Shown piece by piece: positions 20,464-25,660 of a stretch of 25,660 bases of DNA. Where the stretch lies: positions 1-25,660 of the forward strand of contig DCUU01000003.1 of NCBI GenBank assembly GCA_002328565.1, in the 5' to 3' direction. Each line of letters opens with the position of its first letter. The stretch's first letter is position 1. This DNA comes from Candidatus Moranbacteria bacterium UBA2206 (GTDB lineage Bacteria > Patescibacteriota > Minisyncoccia > Moranbacterales > UBA2206). A model generated the notes under the pieces. It was not told the origin of the DNA. It made no database searches and saw only the letters and a list, made by a program, of their open reading frames with translations. The position numbers and the translations under genes were made by a program.

Positions 20464-21732
20464 TTATTTCTGCATCATTTTCACTGTTCGTCGGAGAATC
20501 CCGGCAATCACTTTTTCTTCTCCCGCCAAATCCAATGCTAGATTAGCCAATCCCATCGGTGTGATGTCTTGCGGATCTTTGAGTTGCCCCGTTTCATCAA
20601 TAATATTCACCACATCTTTTGGTTGCAAATATCCAACCTCAATTGATTTGGCAAAAGGCAAATTTTTTCTCCAATGCGTACTCATTAAGGCTTTTTTTAT
20701 CCCTGGCAGTCCCGATCCACCACCGCAAAGAAAAAAACGATTCGGCAAAATATCCGATTCAGAAAATTCTGACAATGTTAGCTCAATTCCGCGAAGCCAT
20801 ACATCACAATCGTCCGTTAGTATTTTTTCAATTTTCACGCTCACGTCCCTCCCAAGCTTTCCTTCCGAATATTTTATTTTGAGCATTTCCGCTTCTTCAA
20901 AACCAATATTAAGTTCTTGCGCCAATCTTTTGGTGAAAGCTCGTCCACCCAAGCCAAACATTTTTGTGCCTTCTAGGCCACCATTTCGCACCACCGCGAT
21001 ATCAGTTGTTCCGCCACCAATGTCAATGAAAATTGCGCTAAAGTCCAAAGAATCTTCCACGCCCATCGAACGAGCTACAGCATATGGCTCAGCTGCGATA
21101 TTCAAAAGATTAAGATCCAGCTCTTCGGCAATTTTAGTCAAAGCTCCCAGATGCATCATTGGAGCATAAGCATTGAAAATAGACATTGAAACATCCCGCC
21201 CTTGAAAACCGACTGGATTAGAAACTTTGTAGCCATCAATTCGAACATCTACAATCACTGCGTTTATTAGTTCAATTTCTATCTCGCTGTGTCCCGTTTC
21301 CCAAGACAACTGACTTCTAATCCTATCAAAAGCTTTTCTTTGAACTTTTTGAATGATATTTTTTAGCTCAGGCAAATCAATTCTGATTTCCGGATTGATT
21401 CTTTCATAGTGCACAGTGGTCGTGGTGCCTTTGACTAATTCCCCCGCAATACCAATAATCGCTTTTTCAACTTTTTTTGCGCCAGCCATATTTTGCGCCA
21501 TAGCAATAGCTTCGCGACAATTGACAATCACACCAGAGATATCCGAAACGGCTCCGCTATGCATGTCTTTGAGTCCTTGGCGTGATCTCCCCACACCGCG
21601 AACTATTCCTGCGCCGGTTTCCGGATCAATTTTGAAAACTAAAACCTTGACCACTTCCGTGCCAATATCTAGTGATACAATAAATTCCGAGGAAGGTTTT
21701 CCTAATCCTGCAATTTTAGAAAAAATAGACAT
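20464..21732 (-). CDS. ftsA: FtsA/PilM-type actin-fold ATPase
   Basis: 422 residues. Actin-fold motifs are phosphate 1 LDIGTEVVKVLVF (about 21-33), phosphate 2 IFIDIGGGTTDIAVV (about 234-248) and adenosine FLCGGGSGLPGIKKAL (about 332-347). The SHS2-like 1C insert lies between the first two (about 90-190). The last residues (IAGILRRTVKMMQK) form an amphipathic helix like the membrane-targeting tail of FtsA. FtsA tethers FtsZ to the membrane during division. No ftsZ follows here, and PilM of type IV pili has a related fold, so the exact role is open; length and tail favour FtsA. It is preceded by a 141-nt structured leader. Confidence 0.8.
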   Translation of the reverse strand: MSIFSKIAGLGKPSSEFIVSLDIGTEVVKVLVFKIDPETGAGIVRGVGRSRQGLKDMHSGAVSDISGVIVNCREAIAMAQNMAGAKKVEKAIIGIAGELVKGTTTTVHYERINPEIRIDLPELKNIIQKVQRKAFDRIRSQLSWETGHSEIEIELINAVIVDVRIDGYKVSNPVGFQGRDVSMSIFNAYAPMMHLGALTKIAEELDLNLLNIAAEPYAVARSMGVEDSLDFSAIFIDIGGGTTDIAVVRNGGLEGTKMFGLGGRAFTKRLAQELNIGFEEAEMLKIKYSEGKLGRDVSVKIEKILTDDCDVWLRGIELTLSEFSESDILPNRFFLCGGGSGLPGIKKALMSTHWRKNLPFAKSIEVGYLQPKDVVNIIDETGQLKDPQDITPMGLANLALDLAGEEKVIAGILRRTVKMMQK

Positions 21733-21763
21733 CGTAAAAATAATTTTGTTTTTATTAATTCAA

Positions 21764-21904
21764 GACTTGCGCTTTTTACCGAGAATCTATTTATGTAGCC
21801 ATGACAATGGCAGGACTACAATCAATAAAATACTATCTATAATCTTAGTTAAAATTTTTCGCTAACCACAGCGAACAATAGATTCGAGGAAAAATGTGCA
21901 AGTC
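21764..21904 (-). promoter_or_regulatory. Structured leader of the FtsA-like gene
   Basis: In the minus-strand RNA the ends GACTTGC/GCAAGTC (21904-21898 with 21770-21764) pair. So do GAATCTAT/ATAGATTC (21885-21878 with 21790-21783), with about 7 of the 12 positions between them also pairing, giving a stem of about 22 pairs over 27 positions. Inside are two hairpins, TTCGC/GCGAA (21858-21875) and GTAG-CCAT/ATGG-CTAC (21795-21819), flanking an AT-rich stretch. The predicted RNA start (about 21912) is only eight bases before the structure. Confidence 0.6.
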
Positions 21905-21918
21905 ATACAACTATCAAA

Positions 21919-21924
21919 ATTATA
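21919..21924 (-). promoter_or_regulatory. Extended -10 promoter of the FtsA-like gene
   Basis: Minus-strand TGGTATAAT has a perfect -10 with the TGn extension. A -35 is not clear (T-rich upstream), as is allowed for extended -10 promoters. RNA would start near 21912. Confidence 0.55.
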
Positions 21925-21942
21925 CCACAGATTTTAGAAATC

Positions 21943-21984
21943 AAAAAGGCGAGGTTCTGTTCAAGAAACAACCTCGCCTTTTTT
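21943..21984. terminator. Terminator after the AdoMetDC-family gene
   Basis: GGCGAGGTT (21948-21956) pairs with AACCTCGCC (21970-21978), flanked by five A and six T, so it works in both directions. It ends the AdoMetDC gene's transcript and isolates the ftsA promoter. Confidence 0.9.
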
Positions 21985-22002
21985 ATATATTCAAGCTTAT
22001 TT

Positions 22003-22440
22003 TTATTTCGCTACCAAGTCCTTGGCTGGAAATTTTGTTCCGCGTTTTATAAAATTCAATTCCACTTTTTTGAGTTCAAACGCTTTTTTGAAATAGTTCA
22101 CGATAAACTTTTTATCCATTGAACTTCCGCAAGTGTACACATCGATGCTCACAAATTTCCGCCATGGAAAAGTGTGGCAACTGATGTGACTCTCGGCGAT
22201 CATTACAAAACCACTGTGTCCACCAGAATCCTTTTCGTTGAATTCGGGACAATCCATCGTCACCGGTCCATAAATTTTGTGCATTCCCACTTTTCCCGGA
22301 AGCTCATCTAGAATTTTTTTCACTAACTTCCCGTCATTTAACTTGTCCGGATTTCCACCGTAGCCGTCAAGAGTGAGGTGCAGACCAAAGTTAATTGTCT
22401 TGGCACTTTTCTTGGCAACTGATTTTTTTTTCTCTGGCAT
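22003..22440 (-). CDS. speD: S-adenosylmethionine decarboxylase-family pyruvoyl enzyme
   Basis: 145 residues, the prokaryotic class 1b size plus a short basic N-terminus. AESHISCHTFPW places the self-processing site at E83-S84. H89 and C104 (DVYTCGSS) are spaced from the Ser exactly as S63, H68 and C83 in the Thermotoga enzyme. Processing makes a pyruvoyl group used to decarboxylate AdoMet for spermidine synthesis. No spermidine synthase lies nearby, and some CPR SpeD homologues are reported to decarboxylate ornithine or arginine instead, so the substrate is uncertain. It is monocistronic, with its own promoter and terminator. Confidence 0.9.
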   Translation of the reverse strand: MPEKKKSVAKKSAKTINFGLHLTLDGYGGNPDKLNDGKLVKKILDELPGKVGMHKIYGPVTMDCPEFNEKDSGGHSGFVMIAESHISCHTFPWRKFVSIDVYTCGSSMDKKFIVNYFKKAFELKKVELNFIKRGTKFPAKDLVAK

Positions 22441-22549
22441 CTCTTCTTTTCATATTTAGCCAAATAGTAAACCTCATATAAAAGTTAATACGAAGTGAAA
22501 AAAAACCTAAAATACTATTCAGCTTTTTAATTATTAATTAACTAAGATA

Positions 22550-22577
22550 ATTCTACACAAATTTGAAAAAAATGCAA
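22550..22577 (-). promoter_or_regulatory. Promoter of the AdoMetDC-family gene
   Basis: Minus strand: TTGCAT (22577-22572), 16-bp spacer, TAGAAT (22555-22550). The leader of about 100 nt is AT-rich and shows no strong fold. Confidence 0.4.
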
Positions 22578-22589
22578 GCCCTTGAAAAA

Positions 22590-23816
22590 TTATTCCACAA
22601 CAATCTTTCGAAATTCTCTCTTGCCAACCTTCAAAATTTTTCCATTCATCTCTTTTGAAATTTTTGTTTGAATGTCTTTTATGATTTCCCCATTCAGCGA
22701 AACTCCGCCTTGTTCAATTTTTCTTTTGGCTTCACCATTGCTTTTCGCCAGTCCTTCTCTTGTCATTATCTCAATCACAGTATCCTCTATAGAAGCTTCT
22801 ATGGAAACTACTTCGTCTGGCGTTTCTTTTCTCGAAATAACTTTTTCAAAATATTCCTTGGCTTCATCAGCTTTTTTTTCTCCATGATAAATCTTAGTTA
22901 TCTCAAAAGCTAATTTTATTTTTATATCCCTCGGATTAACTTTACTATTTTCTAAATCCTTTTTTATTTTTCCAATTTCTTCCAAGGAAATGTACGAACA
23001 ATCAGTAAAGAGTTGGGAAATATTCTCATCAGCTTGAGCCATAATTTTTCCAAACATATTCACATTATTTTCATCTAAAAAAACACCAGTTCCTAAACTT
23101 TTTGACATCATCTTTTCTTTCGTCACTGGATTTTCAAGAAGTGTCGTTATAAAAACAAACTTTTCTTTATCTTTTAATTTTCTAAGAAGCGTCCTTCCTA
23201 CAAGTGCGTTAAATTTTTGATCATTGCCACACATTTCAATATCTACATCCATAGCCACGCTATCATAGCCTTGCATTAAGGGATAGAAAAATTCATGCAA
23301 ATATATTGGCTTTTCTTCTTTCATTCTCTTTTCAAACATATCTCTTTCTAGCATTTGCTGAACTGTAAAATTAGAAGCTAATTTTATCACATCTTCAAAA
23401 GTAAGCTTCGAAAGCCAATCATGATTGAACATAATTTTGACCGGATTTTTTTTATCATCAAAGTTAATAACTGGCTTTACTTGCTTAAGCCAAGTTTTAA
23501 TATTCTTTTTCACATCATTTCTGGTAAGTTGTTTTCTAACTGAAATTTTGTCCGTAGGATCTCCAATGCGAGCAGTGAAATCTCCAATCAAAAATATAAC
23601 TTCGTGTCCAAGTTTTCTAAATTTTTCTAAGATGATATAATTAGTCGCATGACCTAAATGCAAGGAGGTTCCAGTCGGGTCTGTCCCGATATATATTCTT
23701 ATTTTTTTCCCCAACATCAAAAGTTTTTTTAGTTCTCCCTTTGAAGGCAGAACTTCCTCAACACTTCTCTCTAGCAATTCATCAATCATTTTTTCATCAG
23801 TTATAATCTTTGCCAT
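22590..23816 (-). CDS. tyrS: Tyrosyl-tRNA synthetase
   Basis: 408 residues. The class I signatures are HLGH (53-56, the HIGH motif) and KMMSKS (235-240, the KMSKS loop). LHEFFYPLMQGYDSVAMDVDIEMCGNDQKFN is the tyrosine-binding region. A C-terminal S4 domain (about 345-408, GLAKSNGEAKRKIEQGGVSLNG) binds the long variable arm of tRNA-Tyr. It charges the class II tRNA-Tyr seen at 1237-1318. Its general form is that of the TyrRS group with the shorter KMSKS spacing (TyrZ-like). It is a single gene with a promoter at 23889-23917. Confidence 0.96.
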   Translation of the reverse strand: MAKIITDEKMIDELLERSVEEVLPSKGELKKLLMLGKKIRIYIGTDPTGTSLHLGHATNYIILEKFRKLGHEVIFLIGDFTARIGDPTDKISVRKQLTRNDVKKNIKTWLKQVKPVINFDDKKNPVKIMFNHDWLSKLTFEDVIKLASNFTVQQMLERDMFEKRMKEEKPIYLHEFFYPLMQGYDSVAMDVDIEMCGNDQKFNALVGRTLLRKLKDKEKFVFITTLLENPVTKEKMMSKSLGTGVFLDENNVNMFGKIMAQADENISQLFTDCSYISLEEIGKIKKDLENSKVNPRDIKIKLAFEITKIYHGEKKADEAKEYFEKVISRKETPDEVVSIEASIEDTVIEIMTREGLAKSNGEAKRKIEQGGVSLNGEIIKDIQTKISKEMNGKILKVGKREFRKIVVE

Positions 23817-23836
23817 AAAATTAATTTTTTAATTCT

Positions 23837-23876
23837 TATTCGTAGATTCGCATGCAATTTGTAAATTCGCATCACT
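23837..23876. repeat. Degenerate family B repeat in the tyrS leader
   Basis: Units TTCGTAGATTCGCATGCAAT and TGTAAATTCGCATCAC resemble the ATTCG/GCATC units at 3712-3804 and 16098-16196. It lies between the tyrS promoter and start codon, so it would be in the mRNA leader. Confidence 0.5.
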
Positions 23877-23888
23877 ATTATTATCCTA

Positions 23889-23917
23889 AATTTAGCATTA
23901 TTATTAGTTGTTTGCAA
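23889..23917 (-). promoter_or_regulatory. Promoter of tyrS
   Basis: Minus strand: TTGCAA (23917-23912), 17-bp spacer, TAAATT (23894-23889). The -35 abuts the T-tract of the upstream gene's terminator. Confidence 0.5.
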
Positions 23918-23953
23918 GAAAAAAGAAGCGTCCACTAGTTATAGCTGAACGCT
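23918..23953 (-). terminator. Terminator of the FG-GAP protein gene
   Basis: On the minus strand AGCGTTC (23953-23947) pairs with GGACGCT (23933-23927), one G-U pair, followed by TTCTTTTTTC. The loop is fairly large (13 bases). Confidence 0.6.
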
Positions 23954-23986
23954 CCTGATAATTTATCCTGTCATTGCAATTTCATA

Positions 23987-25153
23987 TCATGGCGTGTGAT
24001 AGAGAATTGCGAGACCGCTTTGGTGCGCAATTACAACATCATTTTTGCCGTCACCATTAATGTCTCCAACGGCTAAACTTTGCCGATTAAAATGGGAGTA
24101 TGGAATCGGATACAAGTCCTCTTCGCCCATTTTTCCATTGCCTTGCGTCGAATAGACACCCAGCCTTTCCCATCCTCCGTGAAGAATGATGATATCGTCG
24201 TTCTTTTTGCTGCCACTGATATTGCCTATTGCGACAGCTTGGGGGCAATCATATGATCCTAGAACAATTTGCTCGAAAACAATATTCTTTTCAGAAATTC
24301 CTCCCTTCTTTTTGAAAATAACAACCTTGGATCCCGGCCTGTTTCCTCCATAGGCTAGAACGATTTCATTGTTATTATTTCCTGAAACATCACCTATGGC
24401 GATTGCGCATGTAGCTGAAGTCGCCGGCGTCATAATTGTTTGCGGATGATAAAATAATCCTATTTCTTTTTGAAAATGAAGATTGACATAAAAGCGATGA
24501 TCATTATAAGACACCGTCACAATGTCATTAAGAGCTCCTTTGCCAAGATTGCCCACACCAAAATCATTGTCATAATATTCCTTATAGACATTTTTCATCA
24601 GAATAATCTGTTTAAGCTCACTGCTGACTTGGAGATATCCTTCAATATCTCGGCCAACGCTAACTAGATCCATCCTCCTATCATGATTGAGCTTAACAAG
24701 TTTTATTTCACTGGAGTTTTTTGTAGAAACAAATCCCGTAGAGTCAAGCTTGCCATCCGCGTTTTGATAAAAAATCTGAATACCTTTGCCGGCCAAGCCA
24801 ATGGCTACATCATTTCGGCCATCGCCGTTTAAATCACCAACAGCAATACTGTTTGGCCTGGCGACATAATTGCATTGAGGTATGGACAGTTTTATCGCAG
24901 GCATCAACTCCCCAAATTCCCCCTGCGGAAAAACAAACAGCTTGTAGTCATTCTCAGTGTCAAAATAAAATGAAGTTGCGATGACCACATCACTTCGGCC
25001 ATCACCATTAACATCACCTATCGCAACTATTTCCGGACAGCTTCCCACTGGGATGTTTTGGTATGGAAAAAATAAGTCACCATTTTCCGCCCAAGCGCAT
25101 CCGATAAAATTATAAACCATGCAAAGAATAACCATTACGTTTAATCTCTTCAT
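23987..25153 (-). CDS. Secreted FG-GAP/VCBS-repeat protein
   Basis: 388 residues. A signal peptide (KRLNVMVILCMVYNFIGCAWA) has an A-W-A cleavage site at 20-22; C19 gives a weaker lipoprotein alternative. Six or so beta-propeller blades follow, each with a calcium-loop-like motif: GDVNGDGRSDVVIA, GDLNGDGRNDVAIG, GNLGKGALNDIVTV, GDVSGNNNNEIVLA, GNISGSKKNDDIIIL and GDINGDGKNDVVIA. Complete D-x-D/N-x-D loops are present in the first, second and last blades; the middle ones have decayed. Such propellers bind ligands or host surfaces. It has the clearest Shine-Dalgarno in the window (GAAGGAGA, 25160-25167, six bases from the ATG) and appears less AT-rich than neighbours, so recent transfer is possible. 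Confidence 0.88.
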   Translation of the reverse strand: MKRLNVMVILCMVYNFIGCAWAENGDLFFPYQNIPVGSCPEIVAIGDVNGDGRSDVVIATSFYFDTENDYKLFVFPQGEFGELMPAIKLSIPQCNYVARPNSIAVGDLNGDGRNDVAIGLAGKGIQIFYQNADGKLDSTGFVSTKNSSEIKLVKLNHDRRMDLVSVGRDIEGYLQVSSELKQIILMKNVYKEYYDNDFGVGNLGKGALNDIVTVSYNDHRFYVNLHFQKEIGLFYHPQTIMTPATSATCAIAIGDVSGNNNNEIVLAYGGNRPGSKVVIFKKKGGISEKNIVFEQIVLGSYDCPQAVAIGNISGSKKNDDIIILHGGWERLGVYSTQGNGKMGEEDLYPIPYSHFNRQSLAVGDINGDGKNDVVIAHQSGLAILYHTP

Positions 25154-25180
25154 TTTCTATCTCCTTCAAAAAATAAAATT

Positions 25181-25257
25181 AAAAAAAGCCAAAATGGCCA
25201 CTCCATTTACCCGATTTCTGCCTCAAATTAGATCACTAACTAAAGGCAAAAACCGGG
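25181..25257 (-). promoter_or_regulatory. Structured leader of the FG-GAP gene (stem plus attenuator-like hairpin)
   Basis: In the minus-strand RNA CCCGGTTTTTGCCT (25257-25244) pairs along all 14 positions with AGGCAGAAATCGGG (25223-25210), including two G-U pairs. On the plus strand those two positions would be A-C mismatches. Next comes GCCA-ttt-TGGC followed by seven T (25200-25181), a weak terminator, just before the Shine-Dalgarno. Confidence 0.5.
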
Positions 25258-25303
25258 CAATCGAGTTTTGGTTTAATTTTTAATGTACGATTTTTAACTA
25301 TGA

Positions 25304-25332
25304 ATTCTAGCATAGATTCAGTCTTTTGTCAA
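25304..25332 (-). promoter_or_regulatory. Promoter of the FG-GAP gene
   Basis: Minus strand: TTGACA (25332-25327), 17-bp spacer, TAGAAT (25309-25304). RNA starts near 25297, giving a leader of about 145 nt. Confidence 0.7.
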
Positions 25333-25335
25333 CAC

Positions 25336-25362
25336 AAAAAAAGGCTTGTCTTAGCCTTTTTT
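25336..25362. terminator. Bidirectional terminator upstream of the FG-GAP promoter
   Basis: AAGGCT-tgtctt-AGCCTT with seven A before and six T after. On the minus strand it would end a transcript arriving from beyond the right edge. Confidence 0.75.
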
Positions 25363-25448
25363 CATCAAACCTCAATTTTATCAATAAAATTGAACCCCTG
25401 TTTCAAGTATTGCATTTTGTATTTTGTATTCAACTTCAGCCTTGCGAA

Positions 25449-25568
25449 ACGTGCCACTATAAATTCAAGTGAGTCGGCGTTAAAAAATTTATCCTGTTTG
25501 AGGCCCGACGCATTTGGTCGGGCCGAGTTATAAATTTTAGCCGGCGAACGAAGAATTTATTGGCACGT
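25449..25568. repeat. 120-bp fold-back element in the gene-free right end
   Basis: The ends ACGTGCCACTATAAATTC and GAATTTATTGGCACGT (25449-25466, 25553-25568) are inverted repeats. GGCCCGAC (25502-25509) pairs with GTCGGGCC (25517-25524), and CGGCGTTAAAAAATTTAT is partly matched by ATAAATTTTAGCCGGCG, so the whole unit folds on itself. The region 25363-25660 has no supported gene; it also holds an AT palindrome at 25372-25393 with 10-bp arms. Confidence 0.65.
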
Positions 25569-25592
25569 AAGCTCGGCTGAGAGTTCTTTTTG

Positions 25593-25621
25593 TTACTTTT
25601 TCTTGCGGAAAGAAAAAGTAA
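25593..25621. repeat. Perfect 12-bp inverted repeat at the right end
   Basis: TTACTTTTTCTT (25593-25604) and AAGAAAAAGTAA (25610-25621) around GCGGA. It may belong with the adjacent fold-back element as a repetitive extragenic palindrome. Confidence 0.6.
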
Positions 25622-25660
25622 GGAAGAGTTAATTCCCAATCCTCTTCACCCACCCAAAGG

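Noticed and set aside
1..25660. Recoding of TGA as glycine (Gracilibacteria/Absconditabacteria code)
   Set aside because: TGA ends several frames at sensible places (for example DUF3800 and the LAGLIDADG gene), and the housekeeping proteins are complete without in-frame TGA.

Overview
The window looks like a compact, AT-rich bacterial chromosome segment of the Candidate Phyla Radiation (Patescibacteria, perhaps Parcubacteria-like). This is inferred from the short intergenic gaps, small ribosomal proteins, a lone RicT, a pyruvoyl AdoMetDC-like gene, LAGLIDADG/HTH genes among tRNAs and many small palindromic repeats. The standard code fits, with TGA used as stop. No lineage marker was tested.

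Layout. (1) 1-5540, all on the minus strand, appears to be one long translation operon. It starts at a near-consensus promoter (5514-5542) and runs rpsB, tsf, ricT, a membrane-anchored TPR protein, tRNA-Thr(UGU), a LAGLIDADG endonuclease gene, tRNA-Tyr, a broken tRNA, tRNA-Thr(GGU), rpmG, an HTH/LAGLIDADG-like gene and tRNA-Trp, heading out of the window towards what is usually secE. (2) rpmE is divergent on the plus strand and shares the -35 region with rpsB. (3) 5985-13660 is an accessory, defence-like island: an S24 (LexA-like) repressor with a HEPN-motif gene, a divergent stand-alone Cas2-like gene, a two-gene Type III restriction-modification system (mod-res), an AbrB-type regulator, a candidate small RNA and a DUF3800 gene. 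Two related direct repeats (5989-6045 and 12613-12683) bracket most of it. (4) 13808-18331 is the conserved infA-rpmJ-rpsM-rpsK-rpsD-rpoA-rplQ-rplM-rpsI operon with its own promoter, structured leader and terminator. (5) 18321-21924 holds an FtsA-like ATPase and a large single-pass membrane protein, behind a 141-nt structured leader. (6) 21943-25660 holds an AdoMetDC-family gene, tyrS, and a secreted FG-GAP/VCBS protein with a structured leader and strong Shine-Dalgarno. The last 300 bases have no gene and carry palindromic elements.

The most unusual features are: the endonuclease gene whose last codons are the 5' end of tRNA-Tyr; the S24-HEPN pair facing a Cas2-like gene across a CTAG-rich control region; a promoter-hairpin-hairpin-U-tract small RNA running into the 3' end of DUF3800; palindromic repeats in most longer intra-operon spacers, one family with matched changes in both arms; and two leaders whose pairing is best, or only complete, in the transcribed strand.

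All functions are assigned by reading motifs; no database search was run.
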